Source: Emticicia agri (lineage in GTDB: Bacteria; Bacteroidota; Bacteroidia; Cytophagales; Spirosomataceae). Taken from it: a stretch of DNA of 45,998 nt. A program made the position numbers and the translations under genes. Numbering within the stretch: position 1 is the first letter of the stretch; every line of letters starts with the position of its first letter. Location of the stretch: positions 1 to 45,998 of the forward strand of contig CAMAQF010000027.1 of the NCBI GenBank assembly GCA_945860265.1, written 5' to 3'. Below the pieces are notes generated by a model. The model worked only from the letters and a program-made list of their open reading frames with translations, was not told where the DNA came from and searched no databases. Below, piece by piece: positions 7,969 to 16,564 of the stretch.

Positions 7969-9402
7969 CTAAAATTGAAAATAAATAAATTGAGAGTTAT
8001 TATAAACGCCAAAGCATAAAATCATCATTAAAATCAGGTAATATGCACACCAACGCTGCCATTTTGGTCGATTTTCAAAATCGAGTACAATATGATTGCC
8101 ACGTTGTTGCCACTGCACAAATTCTAAAATTACCACAGAAATAATGATTAAATATAGGTCATTTTGACCAATTAAATCAATAATTTGAAATAAAGAATGT
8201 GAATTAGATTTGAAAATATTTTTGACAATATAAAAAGAATCAGCATTTGAATGAGCCGCAAAGAAAATCCATGCAAAAGCAACTAAAACAAACGTAATTG
8301 AAACATTGATAAAATCTTTCAAAAATTTTGATGGAAGAAATGATAAAATTTTATCTTGAAATGATTTGGTTAATTGTCCAAAAATCAAATATACACCATG
8401 TAATCCTCCCCAAATCACAAAATGCCAACTAGCTCCATGCCAAAGCCCAGACATCATAAAAACAAAGAAAAGATTGAAATATCTACGGTACTCAGCTACT
8501 CGATTTCCACCGAGAGGAATGTACAAATAATCTCTAAACCAAGTCGAAAGAGAAATGTGCCATCTACGCCAAAACTCTGAAATATTTTTAGAGAAATACG
8601 GTCTATCGAAGTTTTTCATTAAATCAAAACCCATCACTCTTGCCGAACCAATGGCAATATCCGAATAACCTGAAAAGTCGCAATAAATTTGAAAAGTAAA
8701 GAAAATCGTAGCTATGATTAGCGGAAGGCCTTGATAATCATTTGGCTGACCATAGACTTTATTAACAAATATTGAAAGACGGTCGGCAATAACGACTTTT
8801 TTAAACATTCCCCAAAGCATCAAACGCAAGCCACTTTTTGCTAATTCGTAGCTAAACTCATGTTTCTCGTAGAACTGATGGATCACATTTTGTGGACGCT
8901 CGATTGGACCTGCCACCAACTGCGGATAGAACATCACATAGAGAGCATAAATACCAAAATGTCGTTCCGCTTTCTGATTACCACGATACACCTCAATAGT
9001 ATAACTCATGGCTTGGAAAGTATGAAACGAAAGTCCAATTGGCAAAATAATATCCCAATGTGGCAGTAGATTTACGGGAGAAACTTTAAAGAGGACTGAA
9101 TTAAAATTATCAATGAAGAAATTATAATACTTAAATACCGATAGCACACCAATATTGACTACTAAGCTCATTATCAATGCTGATTTCCGCCCTTTCCCTT
9201 GCGATTCTTCAATCCAAATTCCAGCGAAATAATCAATGATAATAGTAAAGAATAGAATTAATATGTAAATCGGAATGAAAAAGCTATAAAATACGCAACT
9301 TGCCATTAGTAAATGAAACCAACGGTATTTTTGCGGCATAGCAAAATAAATGAGGGTAACGAGTGGAAAAAATATTAGAAATTCAAAAGAATTGAAAAGC
9401 AT
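7969..9402 (-). CDS. MBOAT family O-acyltransferase, AlgI/DltB-like
   Basis: A 477-aa polytopic inner-membrane protein. MBOAT hallmarks are QLVAGPIERP (about 160), FWRRWHISLSTWFRDYLYIP with LGGNR (about 275-300), and LWHGASWHFVIWGGLHG with the conserved histidines (about 320-335). These proteins move acyl groups, usually acetyl, across the membrane onto exopolysaccharide, teichoic acid or other envelope glycans. AlgI-type enzymes normally have a periplasmic SGNH/AlgJ-like partner encoded next to them; none is present here, so the acceptor is unknown. The bases directly 5' of the ATG contain a 7-base repeat (GTTCTGA GTTCT). Confidence 0.93.
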   Translation of the reverse strand: MLFNSFEFLIFFPLVTLIYFAMPQKYRWFHLLMASCVFYSFFIPIYILILFFTIIIDYFAGIWIEESQGKGRKSALIMSLVVNIGVLSVFKYYNFFIDNFNSVLFKVSPVNLLPHWDIILPIGLSFHTFQAMSYTIEVYRGNQKAERHFGIYALYVMFYPQLVAGPIERPQNVIHQFYEKHEFSYELAKSGLRLMLWGMFKKVVIADRLSIFVNKVYGQPNDYQGLPLIIATIFFTFQIYCDFSGYSDIAIGSARVMGFDLMKNFDRPYFSKNISEFWRRWHISLSTWFRDYLYIPLGGNRVAEYRRYFNLFFVFMMSGLWHGASWHFVIWGGLHGVYLIFGQLTKSFQDKILSFLPSKFLKDFINVSITFVLVAFAWIFFAAHSNADSFYIVKNIFKSNSHSLFQIIDLIGQNDLYLIIISVVILEFVQWQQRGNHIVLDFENRPKWQRWCAYYLILMMILCFGVYNNSQFIYFQF

Positions 9403-9410
9403 ATTTGGGA

Positions 9411-9422
9411 GTTCTGAGTTCT
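9411..9422. repeat. Short 7-base-period repeat before the MBOAT gene
   Basis: GTTCTGA followed by GTTCT, nine bases from the MBOAT start codon. The same unit, GTTCTGA, occurs in the larger repeat before rplT at about 40382-40413. Confidence 0.5.
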
Positions 9423-9530
9423 AGGTTTAGTTTCAACCCAAAAATAAATAATATTTCAAAGTTCCGTGTTTATTTTGATTTATGAAAGTTTTTTGCCAAA
9501 AACCGTTCTGAATTGAAACATTATTAAATC

Positions 9531-9563
9531 ATAAATGCACCGAAGATACTTCGGTGCATTTAT
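9531..9563 (-). terminator. Perfect hairpin, likely terminator after the E2 gene
   Basis: Fifteen-base perfect arms, ATAAATGCACCGAAG and CTTCGGTGCATTTAT, with a 3-base loop ATA. It lies about 100 bases after the E2 stop and before the MBOAT gene, both on the reverse strand. There is only a weak T-rich tail on the reverse side, so a role in mRNA stability or processing is also possible. Confidence 0.65.
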
Positions 9564-9660
9564 TTACAAATCAATAACAAATAAAATTTTTTTTAAATAA
9601 TAGATTGATAGACGTTAATCAAAATACCAGATATTGCATTTTCAAGACCAATAATACAAT

Positions 9661-10947
9661 TTAGAATAAACTTCTATCTATTTCAAAACCTTCTAAATAA
9701 TCAGACACTCTTTTTACAAATTGACCGCCAAGTGAGCCATCAACAACTCTGTGATCATAGGTATGAGAAATAATCATTTTCTGACGAATCCCAATTGTAT
9801 CCCCTTGTGGAGTTTCGATAACTGAAACCTTTTTCTGAATTAAACCAAAAGCTAAAATCGACACTTGTGGTTGAACCAATATCGGTGTGCCTGCAATATT
9901 ACCAAACGAACCTATATTAGAAACAGTAAGTGTTCCATCTGCCAAATCATCGGCTTTCAATTTATTATTTCTTGCACGATACGTAAGGTCATTTATTTTC
10001 TTTGTTAGACCAATTAAACTATAAGAATCAGCTTCATGAATAACAGGTACTATCAGATTACCATTAGGTAAAGCAACCGCCATTCCAATATTAATTTTCG
10101 CTTTTTTAATGATTTTATCACCGTCAACCTGCACATTTATCATCGGAAAATCTTTGATTGCCTTCACAACAGCTTCAATCAGTAATGGTGTAAAAGTGAT
10201 ATTCTCGCCAGTATCTTGCTTAAACTTAGCTTTGGTTTTATCTCGCCAAACAGCAGTGTTTGTCATGTCGGTTTCTACGAATGAAGTAACATGCGGAGCA
10301 ATGCGTTTCGATTCTATCATTCGCTCGGCAATCATTTTACGCATCCTATCCATTTCGATGATTTGGTCGCTTCCTGAAGATATAATAATACGCTCAACTG
10401 GAACGGATACAGAAACCCCTTGTTTCAAATATGATAGAATATCGGATTTAGTAAGCCGACCTTCTAAGCCTGTGCCTACAATTTTATCTAATTCTTCAAA
10501 CGAAATACCTTCTTCTTTGGCAATATTTAGCACCAAAGGCGAATAAAATCTATTATTTGAGGGTATTGAAGTTTTTACAGTAACTGTATTTGTAGTTAGT
10601 AAATTTACGAAATCCCCAACGGGTTCTTCCATAAATTTTTCAAGCTCAGTTGTTAGAACCAGTTTTGTTTCTTCAATAATTTTTGTTTGCTGATTGGTTT
10701 CGTCTCCAGCTATTTCAATGATACAAACAGCTTTTCCTATTACTGCTGTCTCGCCTTTTTGAACCAAAAATTCTTTAATTATTCCTGAATGGGATGCACC
10801 AATTTCTGTGTCTATTTTATCAGTAGCAACTTCCAAAATCATATCATCAGCTTCAATTTTATCACCAACATTTTTTAGCCAGTTTAAAACTGTACACTCA
10901 AAAATACTTTCGCCCATTTTGGGCATTATCATTTCAATTAAAGCCAT
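9661..10947 (-). CDS. Dihydrolipoamide acyltransferase (E2) of a 2-oxo acid dehydrogenase complex
   Basis: A 428-aa E2 enzyme that transfers an acyl group from lipoyl-lysine to CoA. The N-terminal lipoyl domain has its lysine at about 44 (EVATDKIDTEIG). The peripheral subunit-binding domain is around 135-175 (SPLVLNIAKEEGI, VGTGLEGRLTKSDIL). The catalytic domain ends with SHTYDHRVVDGSLGG, with active-site His near 399 and Asp near 403. One lipoyl domain only. No E1 or E3 genes are adjacent, so whether it serves pyruvate, branched-chain or 2-oxoglutarate dehydrogenase cannot be decided. It follows cinA on the same strand after 101 bases. Confidence 0.93.
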   Translation of the reverse strand: MALIEMIMPKMGESIFECTVLNWLKNVGDKIEADDMILEVATDKIDTEIGASHSGIIKEFLVQKGETAVIGKAVCIIEIAGDETNQQTKIIEETKLVLTTELEKFMEEPVGDFVNLLTTNTVTVKTSIPSNNRFYSPLVLNIAKEEGISFEELDKIVGTGLEGRLTKSDILSYLKQGVSVSVPVERIIISSGSDQIIEMDRMRKMIAERMIESKRIAPHVTSFVETDMTNTAVWRDKTKAKFKQDTGENITFTPLLIEAVVKAIKDFPMINVQVDGDKIIKKAKINIGMAVALPNGNLIVPVIHEADSYSLIGLTKKINDLTYRARNNKLKADDLADGTLTVSNIGSFGNIAGTPILVQPQVSILAFGLIQKKVSVIETPQGDTIGIRQKMIISHTYDHRVVDGSLGGQFVKRVSDYLEGFEIDRSLF

Positions 10948-10979
10948 AGTTTATAGTTTTGTTGAAGTTTCATTTATTG

Positions 10980-11007
10980 CCCATTGTCAATGGACGATGG
11001 CCGATAG
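10980..11007. repeat. Degenerate 7-base-period repeat between E2 gene and cinA
   Basis: Consecutive units CCCATTG, TCAATGG, ACGATGG, CCGATAG keep a 7-base period with drift in sequence. It sits 5' of the E2 start, like the other heptamer tracts of the window. Confidence 0.4.
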
Positions 11008-11048
11008 TTCTATAACAATCATTTTTCAATGATAACTTTCGTAAAAGA

Positions 11049-12308
11049 TTAACTTTCATAATCTCCGTTTATCATTTTTCGGAGTAAATTTAAAGCCACA
11101 ACGCTACCATACTGAATATTTGTATCTCGTTGATTGGCCATTTGAACTTTTCTTGCAATCGTACGGCTTTCCATGGCACAAGCAATCCATAGTGTACCAA
11201 CGGGTTTTTCGGGCGTGCCACCATCCGGACCAGCTACACCGCTTGTTGCAATCGCAAAATCGGTTTTCATCAATTTCCTTACACCTTCTGCCATTTGTGT
11301 CACAGTTTCTTCACTTACAGCTCCATGTTGAGCAATAGTTTTGGAATTTACTCCTAAAACATTGATTTTTACAGAATTATCATAACTTACAACACTTCCC
11401 ATGAAATAAGCAGAACTTCCTGCCACTTTCGTAAACATGTGCGAAATATATCCACCAGTACAACTTTCTGCAGCCGAAACTGTTAATCCTTGTTTCTTCA
11501 ATTCTTTACCGATAGCAATTTCTAAATCATCATTATCAAAACCAAAAACTGACGAACCAATCAATGGCATAACCTTTTCGATTTCAGCATTAACATCTTT
11601 TGTGAGTTGATCTTCATCAATTCCAACGGCCGTAAGTCTTAATCTCACTTGACCGAAACTTGGTAAATAAGCTAGTTTAATATGGTCAGGCAAATTATCT
11701 TCCCAAGATTCGATTTTTTCAGCTAAAAACGATTCTCCGAATCCTATCGTACGAATCATTTTGTGGTAAATTATTGGTGTTTCAAAAAAAGCTTTAAGTC
11801 GAGGAATCACCTCATTTGACATTAAATATTTCATTTCGTGTGGTACACCAGGCATTGAAACAAAGACTTTTCCATTATGCACAAACCACATTCCTGGAGC
11901 TGTACCAGTCTTATTTGCTAAATAAGTACATCTGCTCGGAATAGCTGCTTGTTGGCGGTTCAGTTCGGTCATTGGGCGACCTCTTTTCAAAAAGAAATCA
12001 GTAATAAACCCCAAAGCATCTTCATTGATAACAAGTGCATCATCAAAATACTTACAAAGCATTTTCTTTGTAATATCATCTTTTGTTGGCCCGAGCCCGC
12101 CTGTTAATAATACGATATTGGCACGACTTTCTGCTTCATCCAAAATCTGTAAAATCTTATCTTCTTGGTCACCAACTGACGATTTTCTGACTGTCTTTAT
12201 GCCTATTTTATCTAACTCTGTACTCATCCATTGCGAATTGGTGTCAGTTATTTGTCCATACAAAATTTCATCACCAATTGTTACTACTTCCGCTAATATA
12301 GGTCTCAT
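11049..12308 (-). CDS. cinA: CinA family protein (NMN deamidase-related)
   Basis: A 419-aa two-domain protein. The N-terminal MoCF/COG1058-type domain (about 1-170) has GDEILYGQITDTNSQWMS and TGGLGPTKDDITK. The C-terminal CinA/PncC deamidase domain (about 258-415) has VSAAESCTGGYISHMFTKVAG and TSGVAGPDGGTPEKPVGTLW. In characterised members these domains hydrolyse ADP-ribose-type pyrophosphates and deamidate nicotinamide mononucleotide in the pyridine nucleotide cycle. Full length for the family. A -7-like TATTTTTG lies 68 bases upstream. The E2 gene follows on the same strand. Confidence 0.95.
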   Translation of the reverse strand: MRPILAEVVTIGDEILYGQITDTNSQWMSTELDKIGIKTVRKSSVGDQEDKILQILDEAESRANIVLLTGGLGPTKDDITKKMLCKYFDDALVINEDALGFITDFFLKRGRPMTELNRQQAAIPSRCTYLANKTGTAPGMWFVHNGKVFVSMPGVPHEMKYLMSNEVIPRLKAFFETPIIYHKMIRTIGFGESFLAEKIESWEDNLPDHIKLAYLPSFGQVRLRLTAVGIDEDQLTKDVNAEIEKVMPLIGSSVFGFDNDDLEIAIGKELKKQGLTVSAAESCTGGYISHMFTKVAGSSAYFMGSVVSYDNSVKINVLGVNSKTIAQHGAVSEETVTQMAEGVRKLMKTDFAIATSGVAGPDGGTPEKPVGTLWIACAMESRTIARKVQMANQRDTNIQYGSVVALNLLRKMINGDYES

Positions 12309-12375
12309 AAATAGGAAACTTTAAATAAAATATGTAATAAAAGCTTAGATTTGTGTCTTAAAAACTTTCACGGCA

Positions 12376-12383
12376 CAAAAATA
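12376..12383 (-). promoter_or_regulatory. Candidate -7 element for cinA
   Basis: Reads TATTTTTG on the reverse strand, an exact TAnnTTTG match, followed by GTGCCG. No TTG at the usual 17-20 base spacing upstream, so support is partial. Confidence 0.4.
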
Positions 12384-12452
12384 CAATTTTCGCTGTTGAT
12401 TCGTTAGATAGACAATTAATTATTCACAAAAACAATTAGAAAATTCATTCAA

Positions 12453-13184
12453 ATGAAAAGATTACTCTTTATTTCCCTATTAATCAGTATTTTGACCCTT
12501 CAAAGTTGTGCTGGTCAAAAGATTAATCTTGGAAAAGTTTTAGATAATGTTTTAAGTAAAACGCAAGGCGGAGGTGCATTGACCAACGATGATGTGATAA
12601 TTGGTTTGAAAGAAGCCTTGAGTGTGGGCATCAATAAAGGAGCAGATAGTGCTACAAAAATAAATGGTTTCTATCTGAATCCAAAAATTAAAATACCGTT
12701 TCCACCAGAAGTTCAACGAGTTGAGAATACACTACGTAAAATCGGTTTGGGCGGTGAAGTAGATAAATTTGTGGTTTCACTTAATCGTGCTGCTGAGGAA
12801 GCTGCCAAAGAGGCAAAACCAATTTTTGTAAATGCGATATTGAGTATGTCGTTTTCGGATGCATGGAGTATTTTGCGTGGCGATAAAAATGCTGCAACGA
12901 TGTTTTTGAAACGAACTACCTCAACTAACTTAATTCAAGCATTTTTGCCTATTATGGATAAATCACTTCAAAAAAACCAAGCAACAAAATATTATACAGA
13001 TTTGGCAACAACCTATAATGCGTTGCCATTTACACAAAAAGTAAATCCCGATTTAAAAGGCTACGCTACTCAAAAGGCAATTGATGGTTTATTTATTTTG
13101 GTTGAACAAGAAGAAGCAAGAATTAGAGAAAATCCATGGGCTCGTACTAGTGAAATTTTGAAACGAGTTTTTGGAGCATCTTGA
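12453..13184 (+). CDS. DUF4197 lipoprotein
   Basis: A 243-aa protein with a lipoprotein signal peptide: LISILTLQSCAGQK, with Cys 19 as the likely lipidation site. The mature part matches DUF4197 as I know it: LTNDDVIIGLKEALSVGINKG near the start, then FYLNPKIKIPFPPEVQRVE, and SFSDAWSILRGDKNAATMFL in the middle. It is helix-rich and probably periplasmic, anchored to the outer or inner membrane. The function of the family is unknown to me. Monocistronic; the strong hairpin at 13210 ends it. Confidence 0.88.
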   Translation: MKRLLFISLLISILTLQSCAGQKINLGKVLDNVLSKTQGGGALTNDDVIIGLKEALSVGINKGADSATKINGFYLNPKIKIPFPPEVQRVENTLRKIGLGGEVDKFVVSLNRAAEEAAKEAKPIFVNAILSMSFSDAWSILRGDKNAATMFLKRTTSTNLIQAFLPIMDKSLQKNQATKYYTDLATTYNALPFTQKVNPDLKGYATQKAIDGLFILVEQEEARIRENPWARTSEILKRVFGAS

Positions 13185-13209
13185 TTACAATGCTTAATAA
13201 TAAAATGTC

Positions 13210-13267
13210 AATAAACTGACAAAAAAGCTATAAAACCTTAAGTTTTTAGCTTTTTTGCCAGTTTATT
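13210..13267. terminator. Bidirectional terminator between DUF4197 gene and rhaT
   Basis: Long inverted repeat with arms AATAAACTGACAAAAAAGCT and AGCTTTTTTGCCAGTTTATT. A-rich on the left and T-rich on the right, it can terminate in both directions. It sits exactly between two converging genes. Confidence 0.85.
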
Positions 13268-13291
13268 CGCTCAATTAAAATACCAAATTAC

Positions 13292-14362
13292 CTACTTTAA
13301 TGAATTACCATAACCAACAATCAAAACTGAAAGAACAATTGTTAAAATCCCTGCAATAATAGTTGTCAGTGTTTTCTTAGAAACGCCTTTCCATTCCTTC
13401 AGAACTAATCCCCATGAATTGGCAACCAAGATAATGAAGGCCATGTGTAAAATCCATGAACTAGGACCATTACCAAGTTTACTTTCACCCATTCCGTAGA
13501 AGAAGAATTGTAAAAACCACGTTGTTCCAGCAATTGCCGAGAAAACATAGTTCTTAAACAGTGGAGTTTTTGAGTTTGAATAATCCCCAAAGGTCTTATT
13601 TGAAAAATTTAGATACATACACCAAATCAAATTGGTAGTAAGCCCACCCCAAAGAATTACAATATATACAACATTGTTTCTGAACAAGAACTCACCTTGG
13701 TTTGAATTTTGTGCGACCCAAATTTCATTCGCTACATTAGACATACTTGAACCAGCTTCGATTCCAAAGCTAAAACAAGCACTCAGCACGCCCGAAATAA
13801 CCGCAACAATTAGTCCTTTTGAAATTTGAAATTCCTCATTAGATTTATCTGCACCCACAAGGTCTTTGTCTTTCATTCCACCAGCTTTTCCACAAATCAC
13901 AATTCCAACGACACAAACAAATAGGCCTAAAAGCACCATTTGCCCCCAATTGGTAGTCATCAAGACAGTAATTGTGTCTTTTCCAGCAGTTGGTACAAAA
14001 TCGTAAAAAATTGAAGGAATAATTGAACCAAAAACTGAACATAAACCTAGGATAATTGAACTACCAAGTGAAACCCCCAAATAACGCACACCAAGCCCGT
14101 AGGTGAGACCACCAATACCCCAAAGCAAACCCAACAAGTATGTCCAAAAAAGCGTATTTCCAGCTTCTCCAGCGATGATTCCCCAAAAATCAGGTATGGT
14201 CAAATAAGCAGCCAATGGCGGAACAATCAACCAAGAGCAAAGCCCGCCAACAATCCAATAACTTTCCCAAGCCCAGCCCTTAACTTTTTTGTACGGAATG
14301 TAAAAACTTCCGGAAGCAAAGCCACCCAAGAAATGGAAAATAATACCTAATATTGCAGTCAT
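13292..14362 (-). CDS. rhaT: L-rhamnose/proton symporter RhaT
   Basis: A 356-aa inner-membrane carrier of the drug/metabolite transporter fold with about ten membrane segments. The N-terminal FHFLGGFASGSFYIPYKKVKGWAWE and the motif LGVRYLGVSLGSSIILGLCSVFGS are typical of RhaT. The C-terminal half has FLQFFFYGMGESKLGNGPSSWILHM. It imports L-rhamnose with protons. Length is close to the enterobacterial protein. No rhamnose isomerase, kinase, aldolase or AraC/LacI-type regulator is in the window, so either the pathway lies elsewhere or the transporter handles a related sugar. Confidence 0.9.
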   Translation of the reverse strand: MTAILGIIFHFLGGFASGSFYIPYKKVKGWAWESYWIVGGLCSWLIVPPLAAYLTIPDFWGIIAGEAGNTLFWTYLLGLLWGIGGLTYGLGVRYLGVSLGSSIILGLCSVFGSIIPSIFYDFVPTAGKDTITVLMTTNWGQMVLLGLFVCVVGIVICGKAGGMKDKDLVGADKSNEEFQISKGLIVAVISGVLSACFSFGIEAGSSMSNVANEIWVAQNSNQGEFLFRNNVVYIVILWGGLTTNLIWCMYLNFSNKTFGDYSNSKTPLFKNYVFSAIAGTTWFLQFFFYGMGESKLGNGPSSWILHMAFIILVANSWGLVLKEWKGVSKKTLTTIIAGILTIVLSVLIVGYGNSLK

Positions 14363-14568
14363 TTTAGTAAAAAAGGTTAGTTATTATTGTAGTTTTTCAA
14401 TAATTAATTATCCCAAAGAAATATTGAGAGGCTAAAAATACTATCCTGTACTCTCATGCGAAAGAGAATTTGTGTTTTTTTTCTAAAATAACTTTAACTT
14501 CAAATAGATTTATTTTGAACTTTATCAACAAAAAACCAATTATTTATTAAACATTTATAGAAACAAAT

Positions 14569-14916
14569 ATGAAAAAATCAGAAATTAATTTTACAATAGA
14601 ATTAGATGAAACACGTATTCCTAAAAGAATTTTTTGGGATGCTACTGAAAATCCAAACGAAGGAATTAACGAATCGAAAGCAATTGCGATTGGTGTTTGG
14701 GACCATTATCACCGTGGTTTGCTAGGCATCAACCTTTGGACAAAAGATATGCCAGTCGATGAAATGAAGCATTTTGCAGTAGATATTGTAGGAAACGTAG
14801 CACAATTGTTAGCTGATGCAACAGGAGACAAAAAATTGATAGAAATATTAGAAAGCACTTGCCGAAGCATGAAACGCCACATTGACGAAGAAGAGAAGGC
14901 GAGTTCTGCATCATAA
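14569..14916 (+). CDS. gldC: Gliding motility protein GldC
   Basis: A 115-aa soluble protein. MKKSEINFTIELDETRIPKRI followed by FWDATENPNEG and IGVWDHYHRGLLGINLWTKDMPVDEMKHF matches the Bacteroidota GldC family. In Flavobacterium johnsoniae gldC is required for full gliding; its exact task is unclear, and it may assist GldB. No gldB is next to it here. It lies alone between rhaT and the desaturase gene, each on the opposite strand. The homologue is often present in non-gliding species too, so it does not prove motility. Confidence 0.92.
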   Translation: MKKSEINFTIELDETRIPKRIFWDATENPNEGINESKAIAIGVWDHYHRGLLGINLWTKDMPVDEMKHFAVDIVGNVAQLLADATGDKKLIEILESTCRSMKRHIDEEEKASSAS

Positions 14917-14927
14917 GTTCTGAATAC

Positions 14928-14971
14928 AAAAAAAATAAATGCTGAATCCTGATAAAAACAGAATTCAGCAT
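14928..14971 (-). terminator. Terminator after the desaturase gene
   Basis: Thirteen-base arms ATGCTGAATCCTG and CAGAATTCAGCAT. The one irregular pair is G-U on the reverse strand but C-A on the plus strand, and the reverse transcript ends in U-rich sequence (TTTATTTTTTTTG). It therefore belongs to the reverse-strand desaturase gene ending at 15010. Confidence 0.8.
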
Positions 14972-15009
14972 CAATCGGTAGACACCATAAGAACTCAAAA
15001 TATACTAAT

Positions 15010-15753
15010 TTATTCCTTCTTTGGCGTAATAATATTTGTCCAAGTCAAAAACCTAATCACTGGATACGTTGGGTCGAATTCATACCATTTCTTTGCAAAA
15101 TTAACTGACATTGGGTGTTTGTGGTGATTATTTTGAAATAACTCACCCATCATCAAAACGTCAAATATTAATGAATTTTTTGATTCATCATGGTTATCAA
15201 AATTTGAATAACCATATTTATGCCCAGTCCAGTTTACAATTGCACCGTGAATTGGCCCCATCAAAAAGTGTATTGGCAGTAAAAAGAAAAAGCCCCAATG
15301 TACATCAAAATAAAAGAATCCAATAACATAAAAAGAAATGTAAGAGACTGCCCAAAATAGGCGAGACACCCAATTATCTCCGATTTTATCAATCAGATTC
15401 CACTCAGGTAAATCTTTCTCAAAACGCTCTTCAATTTTGTATTTATAGTTCAAAACAGCATTATAAATATATTTTGTTTTCCACATCATCGTAAACAAAT
15501 TTTCGGTGTGATGCGGAGAATGTGGATCTTTTTCGGTATCGCTATATGCATGGTGCATTCGATGCAAAACCGCATAAGAACGAGGGTTTAAATAAGATGA
15601 ACCTTGAGTTAGGTATGTAAATAAATAGAAAAAACGTTCCCAAAATTTGTTCATAGTAAACATTTTATGAGCAGAATAACGATGCAAAAAAAATGTTTGA
15701 CTGAAAAGTGACAAATACCAGTGGGCAATAAAAAAAGATAGTGCAGCTACCAT
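15010..15753 (-). CDS. Acyl-CoA/fatty-acid desaturase
   Basis: A 247-aa membrane di-iron desaturase that introduces a double bond into acyl chains. Three histidine boxes are present: HRYSAH (24-29), HRMHH (64-68, then DPHSPHH) and NNHHKHP near 215. Hydrophobic pairs at 1-20 and 125-160 fit two membrane hairpins. It belongs to the stearoyl-CoA Delta9 class by box spacing, which would set membrane fluidity, possibly under cold control. Somewhat short at the N-terminus compared with fungal or animal forms, as is usual for Bacteroidota versions. Confidence 0.92.
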   Translation of the reverse strand: MVAALSFFIAHWYLSLFSQTFFLHRYSAHKMFTMNKFWERFFYLFTYLTQGSSYLNPRSYAVLHRMHHAYSDTEKDPHSPHHTENLFTMMWKTKYIYNAVLNYKYKIEERFEKDLPEWNLIDKIGDNWVSRLFWAVSYISFYVIGFFYFDVHWGFFFLLPIHFLMGPIHGAIVNWTGHKYGYSNFDNHDESKNSLIFDVLMMGELFQNNHHKHPMSVNFAKKWYEFDPTYPVIRFLTWTNIITPKKE

Positions 15754-15792
15754 GCTTATACGATTAGGTTTTTTTTTGTTTTTAATAAATTA

Positions 15793-15800
15793 CAAATATA
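15793..15800 (-). promoter_or_regulatory. Candidate -7 element for the desaturase gene
   Basis: Reads TATATTTG on the reverse strand, exact TAnnTTTG, 40 bases from the desaturase ATG. The nearest TTTG upstream is only 11 bases away, so the -33 element is not clear. Confidence 0.4.
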
Positions 15801-15900
15801 GAAGTTTAACACAAAAGAAGTAGAGAATGTTACTTACGTATGTATGCAAAAACAAAAGTTCTTCAAAATATCCTAAATATTTTCTACAAAATATACAATT

Positions 15901-16560
15901 TTAGTAGTTTGTGAAGGCAAATTGAACCAAATTTGCCCCCATTTGAAGAGCTTTTTGACGCATTTCTTCTGGATCATTATAAACGCTTCTATCTTCCCAT
16001 CCATTACCTAAGTCGCATTCATAACTAAAATAACAAACCAAACGACCTTGCCAAATAAGTCCAAAACCCTGTGGTGCATTGCCATCATGCTCATGTACTT
16101 TTGGTAAACCAGCCGTAAATTTATACTTCTGTTGATAAACTGGATGTGAAAAAGGTAGTTCAACGAATTCTAATTCTGGAAAAACTTTTTTCATTTCACG
16201 ACGTATAAACTTATTCAAACCATAATTATCATCAATGTGCAAAAAGCCTCCCGAAATCATATAGCGACGTAAATTTTGTACTTCGCCATCATTGAAAACT
16301 ACATTGCCGTGACCAGTCATGTGAATGAATGGATATTGAAAAATATCAGTACTACCTACTTCAATTATATCTTCTTCGGGGAAAATATTCATTTTTAAGT
16401 TTTGGTTACAAAACTTAATTAAATTGGGCAAAGAAGTTTTATTAGCGTACCAGTCGCCTCCACCACCGTATTTTAGTTTACCAATTTTGATGGTTGGCTG
16501 TTGTGCAAAAGCAAAGTTTAAAGAGATGATACTTAGAATCGACAGAATATATATTTTCAT
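15901..16560 (-). CDS. Secreted DUF4159 protein
   Basis: I prefer the start at 16560 (MKIYILSILSIISLNFAFAQ), because it gives a clean signal peptide and leaves 4 bases after rsmE; an ATG at 16578 would add six residues and overlap rsmE by 14 bases. The 219-aa product matches DUF4159 as I know it: KIGKLKYGGGGDWYANKTSL at the mature N-terminus, FIHMTGHGNVVF, GGFLHIDDNYGL and SYECDLGNGWED near the end. The fold resembles a glutamine-amidotransferase-like domain found in periplasmic proteins, often with the MoxR/VWA gene sets of Bacteroidota. Here it is co-transcribed with rsmE. The function is unknown. Confidence 0.85.
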   Translation of the reverse strand: MKIYILSILSIISLNFAFAQQPTIKIGKLKYGGGGDWYANKTSLPNLIKFCNQNLKMNIFPEEDIIEVGSTDIFQYPFIHMTGHGNVVFNDGEVQNLRRYMISGGFLHIDDNYGLNKFIRREMKKVFPELEFVELPFSHPVYQQKYKFTAGLPKVHEHDGNAPQGFGLIWQGRLVCYFSYECDLGNGWEDRSVYNDPEEMRQKALQMGANLVQFAFTNY

Positions 16561-16564
16561 AAAA

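Noticed and set aside
10109..10546. Plus-strand open frame of 145 codons
   Set aside because: Antisense to the E2 gene's catalytic and linker regions; serine/isoleucine-rich with no motif.
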